Positions 38,915 to 47,113 of a stretch of DNA of 64,000 bases are shown piece after piece; within the stretch, counting starts at the first letter, position 1; each line of letters begins with the position of its first letter. The stretch spans positions 186,001 through 250,000 of the forward strand of contig NZ_QJJU01000001.1 in the NCBI RefSeq assembly GCF_003201655.1, given 5' to 3'. The notes below the pieces were generated by a model, which saw only the letters and a program-made list of their open reading frames with translations, was not told where the DNA came from and did no database searches. This stretch comes from Mycolicibacterium moriokaense (lineage in GTDB: Bacteria > Actinomycetota > Actinomycetes > Mycobacteriales > Mycobacteriaceae). The position numbers were made by a program, and so were the translations under genes.

Positions 38915-39712
38915 ATGCCTATTTATCGCACGTTGTTGTTCGAGGCCGACGGCGGCGTGGCCACCATCACGCTCAATCGGCCGCGGCAACGCAACGCGAT
39001 CGGTGACGGGATGCGCGACGAACTTGCCGACGCCTACCGCGTCTGCGACCGCGACGACTCTGTGCGGGTGATCGTGCTGACTGGCACACCTCCCGCATTC
39101 TGCGCAGGCGCCGACCTCGGCGGCGGCGAGCAGACCTTCGCCGAACCGGGGCCGGGCTTTTCCGCGGCCGGGATCGAGGTGCCCGCATGGTCGCTCTCCA
39201 AGCCGGTGATCGCCGCCGTCAACGGCCACGCCCTCGGCCTTGGCCTGACGCTCGCCCTGCAATGCGATATCCGGTTCTTCGCCGCCGACGCGCGTTACGG
39301 CGTGGTGCAGGTCAGGCGGGGCGTCGTCGGTGACGCCTACTCGCACTGGGTCTTGCCCCGTTTGGTCGGGATCGCCAACGCGGCCGAAATCCTGTTGACC
39401 GGAGTGGTTTTCGACGGGCATCGGGCGGTGGAGCTGGGGCTGGGCAGCAGGGTGCTCGACGCAGACGAAGTTCTGCCCGCCGCGCTGGAACTCGCACACG
39501 ACATCGCCGAGAACACCGCGCCGATGTCGGTAGCGGCCAGCAAGCGACTGTTGTGGGATTCGTTCGATCTCGATCGCGAGGCCGTCGGCGCCCGCGAGAC
39601 AGACATTCACCTGCAGGTCATGGGCCACGAGGATGCCCGCGAAGGGGTGCGCGCATACCTCCAGCGCCGTCCGCCGCGGTGGACTGGGGCCCCGCGCGAC
39701 CCGACCACCTAG
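38915..39712 (+). CDS. Enoyl-CoA hydratase/isomerase family protein
   Basis: A 265-residue crotonase starting MPIYRTLLFEADGGVATITL. The oxyanion-hole strands are FCAGADLGGG and AVNGHALGLGLTLALQCDIR. At the position of the first catalytic Glu of crotonase the loop reads FGVVQVRRGVVGD-like, without clear Glu residues, so it may be an isomerase- or hydrolase-type member rather than a true hydratase. The ATG at 38915 lies 9 nt behind TACGGT and may be leaderless. It overlaps pncA by 4 nt at the 3' end. Confidence 0.82.
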   Translation: MPIYRTLLFEADGGVATITLNRPRQRNAIGDGMRDELADAYRVCDRDDSVRVIVLTGTPPAFCAGADLGGGEQTFAEPGPGFSAAGIEVPAWSLSKPVIAAVNGHALGLGLTLALQCDIRFFAADARYGVVQVRRGVVGDAYSHWVLPRLVGIANAAEILLTGVVFDGHRAVELGLGSRVLDADEVLPAALELAHDIAENTAPMSVAASKRLLWDSFDLDREAVGARETDIHLQVMGHEDAREGVRAYLQRRPPRWTGAPRDPTT

Positions 39713-40260
39713 CCGACCTCGACGCCGACGGCGCGCATGTCCTCGACGGCCTTTGCGCTCGACTCGGGCGCGACGCCGGCGGTCAGGTCCAGCAGTACCC
39801 GGGTGGCGAATCCGGCTTTGGTGGCGTCGGTCGCGGTGGCCACCACGCAGTAGTCGGTGGCGATGCCGGCGATGTCGACCTCGTCGACGCCACGATGACG
39901 CAGCCAGTCCGTCAGTGTTGTGCCGTCCTCGGTGTTGCCCTCGAAGCCGCTGTAGGCCGCCGAGTGGTGGCCCTTCATGAACACCGCCTCAACGCCTGCC
40001 GGGTCGAACTCGGGATGAAAATCCGCTCCTGACGTGCCCGCGACGCAGTGCCGCGGCCAGGATGCCGCGTAGTCGGGGTGCTCGGAGAAGTGCTCGCCAG
40101 GGTCGATGTGAAAGTCCTTCGTCGCCACCACATGCGCGTAGCCCGGACCGCTGGCAAGCAATTCGGAGATGCCGCGGGCGACAGCGGAGCCCCCGGTCAC
40201 GGCGAGTGAACCGCCCTCGCAGAAGTCGTTCTGAACGTCGACGATGATCAGCGCCCGCAT
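39709..40260 (-). CDS. pncA: Nicotinamidase / pyrazinamidase
   Basis: A 183-residue PncA, nearly colinear with the 186-residue M. tuberculosis enzyme. The catalytic triad Asp8, Lys96 and Cys138 and the metal ligands Asp49, His51, His57 and His71 are all present (VVATKDFHIDPGEHF, WPRHCVAG, TDYCVV). It deamidates nicotinamide to nicotinate for NAD salvage and would activate pyrazinamide. Residue 137 is Tyr where the tubercle bacillus has His. His57 is kept, unlike the M. bovis variant. Confidence 0.94.
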   Translation of the reverse strand: MRALIIVDVQNDFCEGGSLAVTGGSAVARGISELLASGPGYAHVVATKDFHIDPGEHFSEHPDYAASWPRHCVAGTSGADFHPEFDPAGVEAVFMKGHHSAAYSGFEGNTEDGTTLTDWLRHRGVDEVDIAGIATDYCVVATATDATKAGFATRVLLDLTAGVAPESSAKAVEDMRAVGVEVG

Positions 40261-40296
40261 CTGTTGATCTTGCTCCTCACGTCCGCACCGCCTACG

Positions 40297-41595
40297 TTAT
40301 CCGCCGAACAACAGGTACAGCCCGGTGAACGTGTAGCCGACCATCACCAGCATCATTGCCAGCTGACCCGTCAGCTGGTGGCCTGCGGGCAGCAATCGCA
40401 ATGCCCTGTCGTGCGCGGCGATTACTCCGGCGATGTGGCCTGACACCACACATCCGACCTTGACGGTCGCCAACACCGACGGATGCATCGAGAGCACATA
40501 GTGCACCTGGGCGTCACCGAGACCGAACAGCAGGATGACCGTCTGCTGGCCGCGCTCGACGAGATACGTCAGATAGTGGGCGAAGACGTAGCCGATGACG
40601 ATCGGGATCAGCGAATGCGCCATCAGGCCGGGCAGTTCGCGGCGACGCCGCCGGTCGACGCCCCCGGTTGTGCGGGCCGCGAGACAGAACGTTCCTCCGA
40701 CCACGCAGGCGAACAACAGCAACCCCGCGGTCTTGAGCAGAGTCGCTGTGGCGATCGAACCGGTGTGGTCGTTGACGAAGGTGCGCCACTGCGGGCTCGC
40801 CGAGAAGCTGTCGAACGCGGTCGAGCCCAACAGCACCGCCAGCACCGCTACGGTGCCCGGGCGCACCGGCAGTGACAGCAGGTGGTCGAACGGATTGCCG
40901 ATCGCAATTCGGCCGTCGCGGTTGCGCCGCAGCGCCGACAGCCGCGACGCCACCACGCTGTACACCTCGAACGGATCGGCGCGCGCGCACCAGCGCTCAC
41001 CGCACAGCAGCGCCCCGGCCATCGTCACGCCCAGATAGGCGAGCAGCCAAATCTTGATCACCCCAAGGGATCCCGGGTCAGGACTGGCCAGTTCGAGCCA
41101 GACGAATGCGAACAGGCCAAGCGCCGCGGGCCAGTAACCGGCCCATGGGGGATATCGCAAACCCAGCGAGCGCAGGCCGAGCAGCCGGTGCACGGTGCGC
41201 ACCGGGGAGATCGCGCGCCACACCGGTCCGACGGCCAGCGAAAGCGCCACCAGCCCGACCCACAACAGCACATAGAAAACACCCGGCAGCGGGTTGCGTG
41301 CGTCCTGCGGACCGAACATCGCGGCGATCGCCACCCAGACCGCGAACAGCAGGGCGGCGATGGCCACGGCCCAGCGGGTCGCCGGTGCGTCGACCACAGT
41401 TGTGACCCGACGTGGCAGCGGACGGCCCGGTTTGTCGGGGTCGAATCGCGGCCGCCGCCATGCGAGCGCGACGACTGCGAACGTGAACGTCAGCGCCCAC
41501 GCCGCGCCGATGAGCGCGTAGCTCAACGGGATTGGTAGATCGGTCGAGCCACCGAGGCCGTGGGCCAGCACGGTGACGGACCGATCGGTGATCAC
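40297..41595 (-). CDS. His-rich polytopic membrane protein (operon gene 4)
   Basis: A 432-residue protein with about ten membrane segments. It opens MITDRSVTVLAHGLGGSTDL with PIPLSYALIGAAWALTF following. Histidines recur at segment ends: LMAHSLIPIVIGYVFAHYLT, LGDAQVHYVLSMHPSVLATV, VVSGHIAGVIAAHDRALRLL. The pattern suggests metal or proton handling. Relatives in actinobacteria have, as I recall, been annotated fenitrothion hydrolase, which I consider unproven. It is the last of four coupled genes; its ATG overlaps the lipoprotein stop by 4 nt. Confidence 0.72.
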   Translation of the reverse strand: MITDRSVTVLAHGLGGSTDLPIPLSYALIGAAWALTFTFAVVALAWRRPRFDPDKPGRPLPRRVTTVVDAPATRWAVAIAALLFAVWVAIAAMFGPQDARNPLPGVFYVLLWVGLVALSLAVGPVWRAISPVRTVHRLLGLRSLGLRYPPWAGYWPAALGLFAFVWLELASPDPGSLGVIKIWLLAYLGVTMAGALLCGERWCARADPFEVYSVVASRLSALRRNRDGRIAIGNPFDHLLSLPVRPGTVAVLAVLLGSTAFDSFSASPQWRTFVNDHTGSIATATLLKTAGLLLFACVVGGTFCLAARTTGGVDRRRRRELPGLMAHSLIPIVIGYVFAHYLTYLVERGQQTVILLFGLGDAQVHYVLSMHPSVLATVKVGCVVSGHIAGVIAAHDRALRLLPAGHQLTGQLAMMLVMVGYTFTGLYLLFGG

Positions 41596-42017
41596 TGCAC
41601 AGTGATCGTGGCGATGGTCTTGTTCAGGTGGTGCAGTTCCACGTCCACCTTGCCCGGCACGTCGACGGTGAACTGGAAGATCTGCATCGGCTTGGCTTCG
41701 ATGTTGAACTTGTGCTCGGGCGTGGAGTGCACGTGCAGCTCGTCGGCCGCGTCGCTGTTGACGCGAATGATGATCTGCTCCTTCAAGCCCGCGTTCATCT
41801 GCTGATTGGTGGGGGTGACATCGCCACCCTTGATGTCGACGTCGATCTCGAGCCGGTTCGGCGGCGCCTGGTCATTCGACATGTCCGACGGGTTGACGGT
41901 CGACGGCGGACTGCTCGAGGCGCTGCTCGACGCGGTATCAGTGCCGTTGGATCCGCCGCATCCAGCGGTGATCAGCGCAGCAGCAGTCAAAATCAGAAGA
42001 GTCCTTGATGTCGTCAT
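41592..42017 (-). CDS. His-rich lipoprotein with cupredoxin-like character (operon gene 3)
   Basis: A 141-residue lipoprotein (lipobox LITAGC, Cys at about 20), a Ser/Pro linker and a beta-rich domain of about 85 residues. The domain ends with strand EQIIIRVNSDAADELHVHST, then PEHKFNIEAKPMQIFQFTVD and VELHHLNKTIATITV. The HVH-x4-H and HH clusters resemble copper-site loops of cupredoxin-like proteins, though the usual Cys ligand is missing. It is coupled on both sides: its ATG overlaps the 60-residue gene by 4 nt and its stop overlaps gene 4 by 4 nt. Confidence 0.75.
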   Translation of the reverse strand: MTTSRTLLILTAAALITAGCGGSNGTDTASSSASSSPPSTVNPSDMSNDQAPPNRLEIDVDIKGGDVTPTNQQMNAGLKEQIIIRVNSDAADELHVHSTPEHKFNIEAKPMQIFQFTVDVPGKVDVELHHLNKTIATITVQ

Positions 42018-42196
42018 GGTGAACCATTGTGGCGGGGCGCGTCTGAGTTCTCAGTGTGAGCCGGGTCGCCGTTGCGACGGCGGTCCCTCAGCGCGACGTA
42101 GATCACCACACCGGCGACCGCGATGGCGGGCGCGAACGCGGGTATCGCGAGCAGCAGCCCGTGGTGGGCGAGGATCTCGATGTGAGCGTCGCCCAT
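42014..42196 (-). CDS. Sixty-residue single-pass membrane protein (operon gene 2)
   Basis: A 60-residue protein MGDAHIEILAHHGLLLAIPA followed by FAPAIAVAGVVIYVALRDRR and a polar His/Asn tail. One membrane segment (about 15-37) is preceded by a His-rich N-terminus (H5, H11, H12). The start ATG shares one base with the stop of the big upstream gene (TGATG), so it is reinitiated from it. The longer frame to 42331 lies inside the upstream gene and is not used. It is probably a small subunit of the same membrane complex. Confidence 0.7.
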   Translation of the reverse strand: MGDAHIEILAHHGLLLAIPAFAPAIAVAGVVIYVALRDRRRNGDPAHTENSDAPRHNGSP

Positions 42197-44043
42197 CACG
42201 CCTGCGCCGTCGGTTGGAGTTCGGTCTTGCTGCCCGATGCCTCGCTGCGGTTGATCCGACCCGCGCCCCAACTGAGGCCGCCGATGAGGACCAGCGTGCA
42301 CGCCAACACGATGAGGCCACCGATGGTCCACAACACCATTGGTGTGTCGGGGTTGCGTTCCCGCTGCAGGATGGTGATCTCGGCGACGAACGGCCGGGTG
42401 AACGACGCCTGTGCCGGAACCTCTTTCGCGCCGATGCCCGGGTCGCCCGCCAGATAGATCGGCACGGCGGTAAGTGTCTTTCCGTCATGCACCCGCAGCA
42501 GCGTCTTCCAGGTACCCCACACCGGGACAGGCTTCGTGGTGCGGTAGTGACCCGGACCGACCTTCTCGAGGTTGTCGACGACCTGGCCGCGCTGGTTCTC
42601 CAGATGGCCCTGCCACCCCATGATCGACACCCAGTTGGGGTCCGCGCTGACGAAGTTCGGCGGATTGATCTGCACGTCGGCGTTCACCATTCGCTGGCCA
42701 GAGCTGCTATTGGCAACGTCGGTGAGTGTGACGGTCGCGGTGACGTTCTCCGGCACGTCGTAGCGCAGCCCGTTCACCGTCGCACCGCCAATGGCCAGCA
42801 CGGTCAGCGCCACCAGGCCGATACTGATCGCGCGCGACGGCAGTCGTTGTGACGTGAGGACCATGCCGAGCATCGCGCCGCACGCACCGGTGAGGATTGC
42901 GACGGGAATCGCCATCGCGAGCGCCTCGGGCCAGATGCTCTTCGGCCACGGATAGTGATAGACCGTCCCGATCCACAACGACTCCAGCCACAGTCCGATG
43001 GTGGCCACGCCAAGCCCGCTGACGGCTCCGAATACGACGGGACGCTTCACCAGCGGCGTCAGGCCGATCAACTCGACAACGATCGCCGGTCCGAGGTACA
43101 GGGCGAACCAGTTGATCGGTGCGCCAAGGATCGGGCCGACGATAAGCGCAACACCGCCCCGCAGGCCGATTGCGAGGAGGGCAGCGACGATCGCCGCGCC
43201 GCGACCGAGCATGACCCTGGCCGCAACAAACGCGAATGCGGCGGCCGCCGCGATCAGCATCGGCTCGAACACCTGGCGGAATTGCGGTACGCCGAAGTCG
43301 AATTCGATCTGGAACACCGACAGCCCCACGATGATGCCGGCGAAGCCGAGATACTGGATGAACTTGACGAAGACCGCGTCGGGCGGGGCGTCGTCGCCCA
43401 TCGCCTTGAGTCCCTCGTGGTTGAGCATGAGCGCGGTCATGGTCGAGAAGCCTGCGCCGCCGATCATCATCAGATGTGTGGGACCCCAGAGCGTGACGTC
43501 CTGGCCGAAGAGGCGGTGCCAGATGTCGTCGAGTGGAAAGCCGAGCAGGGCATACAGGCCGCACCCGGCCATCAGGATCCCACCGACCGGCGCATACCAG
43601 CTGCGGGTGATCCGCACGGCCGATGACCCGGGCTTGTCGTACGGCAGCACGCACGCAAGGCAGCCTGCGATGAAGAGCAGGAACAATCCGAACAGGATGA
43701 AGTAGTGCGCGGGGTTGGCCAGGGGTCCCGGGTCACGGCCCTTGCCGATATGCAGGCTGACATCCCAGATGAACCCAAACAGCGCGCAGATCAGTGTCGT
43801 GATGAACAACGCCATCGGCAGTGCTACCCAGGGCGGCCGCTTGAATTTCCTGGCTGCATACTCGGCCAGGTTGTTCAGCCAGGTGATGCGGCGCTGCCGG
43901 TGCATGTAGCCGATCCACAGCAGTCCGGCGGTGACCACGAAGGCGACCACCGACATTCCGATCACCTGGTCGAGCGCGGCACCCCCGCCCTCACTCCCCT
44001 TGGCGATTACCGAAACAGATTCTGAACCCTGTGAAAACCCCAT
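42196..44043 (-). CDS. Large polytopic membrane protein with repeated Asp/His motif (operon gene 1)
   Basis: About 615 residues: roughly twelve membrane segments, an extracytoplasmic beta-rich domain of about 120 residues (VGPGHYRTTKPVPVWGTWKT, reminiscent of YtkA/FixH-like copper domains), and a final membrane anchor. Two loops carry the same spacing D-x3-H-x5-D-x7/8-H (DVSLHIGKGRD...NPAH and DDIWHRLFGQD...GPTH). These look like a duplicated metal site. The start ATG at 44043 has GGGTGGGG 6 nt upstream; ATG 44049 is an alternative. Function is unknown. Confidence 0.78.
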   Translation of the reverse strand: MGFSQGSESVSVIAKGSEGGGAALDQVIGMSVVAFVVTAGLLWIGYMHRQRRITWLNNLAEYAARKFKRPPWVALPMALFITTLICALFGFIWDVSLHIGKGRDPGPLANPAHYFILFGLFLLFIAGCLACVLPYDKPGSSAVRITRSWYAPVGGILMAGCGLYALLGFPLDDIWHRLFGQDVTLWGPTHLMMIGGAGFSTMTALMLNHEGLKAMGDDAPPDAVFVKFIQYLGFAGIIVGLSVFQIEFDFGVPQFRQVFEPMLIAAAAAFAFVAARVMLGRGAAIVAALLAIGLRGGVALIVGPILGAPINWFALYLGPAIVVELIGLTPLVKRPVVFGAVSGLGVATIGLWLESLWIGTVYHYPWPKSIWPEALAMAIPVAILTGACGAMLGMVLTSQRLPSRAISIGLVALTVLAIGGATVNGLRYDVPENVTATVTLTDVANSSSGQRMVNADVQINPPNFVSADPNWVSIMGWQGHLENQRGQVVDNLEKVGPGHYRTTKPVPVWGTWKTLLRVHDGKTLTAVPIYLAGDPGIGAKEVPAQASFTRPFVAEITILQRERNPDTPMVLWTIGGLIVLACTLVLIGGLSWGAGRINRSEASGSKTELQPTAQA

Positions 44044-44195
44044 TGTCATCCCCACCCGCTCGTTTCGAGTCGAACCCAAGTGACTCGTGAGTAATGTTGC
44101 CAGAATTCCCCCGGATCAAACCGGGGTTCCGGGTATTGGCCGGAGTAGCGTGACGCGGTGACGACTGGGGCGGCCTACCCGATGGAAGAGCTGTG

Positions 44196-44948
44196 ATGAG
44201 ATTCCAGAGCCGGACGGCGGTGATCACAGGGGGCGCGATCGGTTTCGGCCGGGCGTTCGCGCGGGCGCTGGTGGCCGAGGGCGCCAACGTGGTGATTGCC
44301 GACATCGACGTCGAGATGGCCGAACGCACTGTGGCCGAACTCGTTTCAGCAGGCGGTCATGCGATGGCGGTGAACTGCGATGTGGCCGATCCCGACCGGG
44401 TGGACGCCGCTGTCGCGACGACCGTCGAACGGTTCGGCGGCATCGGCATCGTGATCAACAACGCGGGCCTGCACCTGACGAAGTACAACCAGCCGTTCGG
44501 GGCGTTGTCGCGCAACGACATCCGCGATCTTTTCGATGTCAACGTGATGGGCGTGATCAACGTGACGCTGGCGTGCCGCGACTCAATGCGGGACAGTGGC
44601 GGTGGGGTGGTGCTGAACATCTCGTCGATGGCCGGCTACATGAGCGCGACGCCGTACGCGGTTTCCAAACTGACCGTTCGTGGGCTGACCGTCGCATTCG
44701 CCACCGAACTCGCACCGGACCGCATCCGCGTCAACGCCATTGCACCGGGCCTGATGAACACCGAGAACGCGCTGGCCGATCTGCCAAAGCCGTTGATCGA
44801 CGAGTTCACGCATCGACTCCAGCTGGTGCACCGGCTGGGCACCATGGACGACGTCGTCTCGGCGATGTTGTTCCTGTGCTCCGACGAGGCGTCCTTCATC
44901 ACCGGTGAGACACTCAAGGTCAGCGGTGGCTACCCGCTGAACTTCTGA
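44196..44948 (+). CDS. Short-chain dehydrogenase/reductase
   Basis: A 250-residue SDR starting MRFQSRTAVITGGAIGFGRA. The TGGAIGFG motif, Asp in VVIADIDVEMAER (NAD preference), NNAGLHL, the catalytic Ser in LNISSMAGY and YAVSKLTV are present. GGAAGAG lies upstream of the ATG. It is divergent from the His-rich operon and overlaps the convergent PEP-mutase-like gene by 19 nt. Substrate unknown. Confidence 0.86.
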   Translation: MRFQSRTAVITGGAIGFGRAFARALVAEGANVVIADIDVEMAERTVAELVSAGGHAMAVNCDVADPDRVDAAVATTVERFGGIGIVINNAGLHLTKYNQPFGALSRNDIRDLFDVNVMGVINVTLACRDSMRDSGGGVVLNISSMAGYMSATPYAVSKLTVRGLTVAFATELAPDRIRVNAIAPGLMNTENALADLPKPLIDEFTHRLQLVHRLGTMDDVVSAMLFLCSDEASFITGETLKVSGGYPLNF

Positions 44949-45706
44949 TTCGCATAGCGCGTCAGGCGCTCCTGCATCTCGGGATATGGATCGGCGGCAG
45001 GCAACTCGGTCCCATCGCGGAAAGCGACCGCGGCCCGCGCGGCGGCGTGGATTGCAGCGCGGTACGGCAGCGAGCCCGTCGACACCCTCCGCACCCCCAG
45101 CGCGGCGAGCTCGGTGAGTGAGAGTCCGGGAATGGCAAGGACATTGACGGGCAGCGGGATGGCTGCGGTGAGCACTCGAAGCACGTCGGGCTCTGTGGCG
45201 CCGGGGACGAAGATGCCGTCGGCGCCCGCTTCGACGTACTGCACCGCCCGATCCAGTGTCGCGGCCACCGTGGCATCCTGGCCGAGCCAGTAGGTGTCGA
45301 TCCGTGCGTTGACGAACACATCGGGCGAACGTTGTTTGATGGCTTGCACTTTCGCGGCGTGCCGCCGCGGCTCGATGAGTGCCTCGTCGGTGCTGTCCTC
45401 GATGTTGATGCCGTCGACAGGAAGCTGGGCGACGTAGTCGGCCACCTGGTCCGGGTCGTCGGCGTAGCCGTCCTCGATGTCCATGGTGATGTAGCAGTCG
45501 AGCGGCCGCAGCGCGGCGGCAAGGTCGAGATTGGCCTGGCTTGTCGACCGGCCGCCGTCGGGCGTACCGAGGCTGGACGCCACGCCGAAGCTCGTCGTGC
45601 CGATGGCGGCGAAGCCGCACTCCAGCAGCGCCAGCGCCGACGGCACATCCCATGCGTTGGGCAGCAGCAGCGGCAGCTCGCCGCGGTGTAGGTCGGCGAA
45701 CGTCAT
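44930..45706 (-). CDS. Isocitrate lyase/PEP mutase family protein
   Basis: A 258-residue TIM-barrel protein. The start MTFADLHRGELPLLLPNAWD and the metal-binding loop TMDIEDGYADDPDQVADYVA are typical of the PEP mutase/oxaloacetate decarboxylase-like branch, as are GINIEDSTDEALIEPRRHAA and NARIDTYWLG. The active-site KKCGH loop of true isocitrate lyases is absent. The reaction is probably cleavage or hydrolysis of a 2-oxo or 2-hydroxy acid. Confidence 0.85.
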   Translation of the reverse strand: MTFADLHRGELPLLLPNAWDVPSALALLECGFAAIGTTSFGVASSLGTPDGGRSTSQANLDLAAALRPLDCYITMDIEDGYADDPDQVADYVAQLPVDGINIEDSTDEALIEPRRHAAKVQAIKQRSPDVFVNARIDTYWLGQDATVAATLDRAVQYVEAGADGIFVPGATEPDVLRVLTAAIPLPVNVLAIPGLSLTELAALGVRRVSTGSLPYRAAIHAAARAAVAFRDGTELPAADPYPEMQERLTRYANQKFSG

Positions 45707-45742
45707 TCGCCGGTCCGCGGTGTGACCGGCCGGTCGCGGCGC

Positions 45743-45955
45743 CTAGTCGACACCGATGGCGACCTCTGTTGACTTGACGAACACCGTCGCAGGCATACCG
45801 GGCGCCAACCCGAGATCCTCCGCGGCGTCCTTGGTGATCGACGACGTGATGACCTGATCGCTGCCGTCGAGACGCACCTTCACTGTCGCCATCACGGCGC
45901 CGAGGTTGACTTCGGTGATGACCCCGGTCAGCTGGTTTCGAATCGATAGCCGCAT
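45743..45955 (-). CDS. TOBE-domain molybdate-binding (molbindin-type) protein
   Basis: A 70-residue single TOBE/Mop domain (MRLSIRNQLTGVITEVNLGA, then VITSSITKDAAEDLGLAPGM, VFVKSTEVAIGVD). Stand-alone Mop proteins oligomerise and store molybdate or tungstate. No molybdenum transporter or cofactor gene lies next to it. It is divergent from the C39-like gene with about 33 bp between. Confidence 0.88.
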   Translation of the reverse strand: MRLSIRNQLTGVITEVNLGAVMATVKVRLDGSDQVITSSITKDAAEDLGLAPGMPATVFVKSTEVAIGVD

Positions 45956-45988
45956 GGTGTGAAGCCTATGCGCCTAGCGTGATAGCCG

Positions 45989-46534
45989 ATGAAACTCGCG
46001 GCGCTTCATCTTCGGCAGCGCGACGGGGTCACGTGCGGGCCGTCCGTCGCGGTGGTGGCGGGTGCGCTGCTGGACCCGGGCTACCGGGCCGCGTTGTCTG
46101 GTCCGGATTCGGGGCAGGCATGGTTCGCCGACGAACAGATGCGCGTGCACGCCGAGGTGAACCGGGTCTGGCCGCGCAGGCTTGGCACCACGCCGACGGG
46201 GATGGCGCGAGCCATGACTAGGCACAGCGCGTCGTCGGGCGTCCGCTATCGGTGGCGGCTGTTTCGCGGTAGGCGGGACAGGTTGTCCGATGTGCGGCAT
46301 GCGGTGGAAGAGGACTGGCCGGTCGCGATGCTGATCGGACGGTTCATCCCGCGGCACTGGGTGCTGATCGTGGACACCACTTGGCTGCAGTGGCAGTGCT
46401 ACGAACCGTCGTCGGGGGAAGTGTGCTCGGTGGCCGTGGAAGCGGTGCGGCGGTCGCGGCTGAGCGGGTTGGGCTATCCGCGGCCGTTCGCGTTTGTGCT
46501 TCCGAAAGCGTCGACCCGGTCGGCGACGACGTGA
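45989..46534 (+). CDS. Papain/C39-like cysteine-peptidase fold protein
   Basis: A 181-residue protein. The N-terminal DGVTCGPSVAVVAGALLDPG places a Cys before a helix as in C39 peptidases (DCGPxxL-like). RHWVLIVDTTWLQWQCYEPS provides a His and a downstream polar residue at the right spacing for the second half of a papain-like active site. There is no signal peptide or transporter domain, so it probably acts in the cytoplasm. The assignment is from these motifs only. The 3' end overlaps the convergent PaiB-like gene by 61 nt. Confidence 0.6.
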   Translation: MKLAALHLRQRDGVTCGPSVAVVAGALLDPGYRAALSGPDSGQAWFADEQMRVHAEVNRVWPRRLGTTPTGMARAMTRHSASSGVRYRWRLFRGRRDRLSDVRHAVEEDWPVAMLIGRFIPRHWVLIVDTTWLQWQCYEPSSGEVCSVAVEAVRRSRLSGLGYPRPFAFVLPKASTRSATT

Positions 46535-47106
46535 TCGTGCGGGTCGTCGGATGCCTTGAGGCCGGCGACCGCGCCCGCGCGGTTGCGTTCGGGTTGGTTC
46601 TGCGACATCTTCGACTTGCCTTCGACTTTCGAGATCACCAGCTCAATGCCAACGATCGCGCGTAGCTGCGCGCGTGTGTAGCTTTCTGGCGCATCGGTGA
46701 CCTGCCAGGGCTGGCTGCGGCGCTGCTCGTGTCGATTCGTCAGCATCGTGACGAGGTTGAGCACCCAATCCGCATCGTCGTGTGTGACGAGCCTGCCGTA
46801 GACATTGAGCACCTCGTAGTTCCAGGTCGGCACCACCTTGCCCGTTTCCGCCTTCGTCGCGTAGAAGCTTGGCGAGATGTAGGCCTGCGGACCGGAGAAG
46901 ATCGCCACCGATTCGCGGCCGCTGGCATGCCAATGCGGGTTGGCCCGTGACACGTGGCCGACCAGCGAGTGCCCGTCGAAAATAAGGGGCAGCGGCGTGA
47001 TCAGGAACCCCGACGAGTCGTGGGTGACCAGTTGTGCGAACTCCGCCTTGGCCAACGCGGCCTTGGTTTCCTCATCGGAAAGGGCGAACTTCTGCGGTAT
47101 GTACAT
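46474..47106 (-). CDS. FMN-binding PaiB-like protein
   Basis: A 210-residue flavin-reductase-like protein. The N-terminus MYIPQKFALSDEETKAALAK with HVSRANPHWH and FSGPQAYISPSFYATK is characteristic of the PaiB family. VVPTWNYEVLNVYGRL and the C-terminal VIGIELVISKVEGKSKMSQN (approximate spacing) also fit. In Bacillus PaiB is a negative regulator of sporulation and protease genes; in actinobacteria the role is unclear. Start at ATG 47106. Confidence 0.86.
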   Translation of the reverse strand: MYIPQKFALSDEETKAALAKAEFAQLVTHDSSGFLITPLPLIFDGHSLVGHVSRANPHWHASGRESVAIFSGPQAYISPSFYATKAETGKVVPTWNYEVLNVYGRLVTHDDADWVLNLVTMLTNRHEQRRSQPWQVTDAPESYTRAQLRAIVGIELVISKVEGKSKMSQNQPERNRAGAVAGLKASDDPHDHVVADRVDAFGSTNANGRG

Positions 47107-47113
47107 GGCGACC

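Noticed and set aside
39709..40260. pncA as a naturally inactive (M. bovis-like) allele
   Set aside because: His57 and all catalytic and metal-binding residues are intact.
42196..44043. Large His-rich membrane protein as a true PmoC-type monooxygenase subunit
   Set aside because: Only the D-x3-H...H spacing is similar; size, helix number and partner genes differ from the pmoCAB/hmoCAB pattern, so it is kept as an open question and not annotated so.
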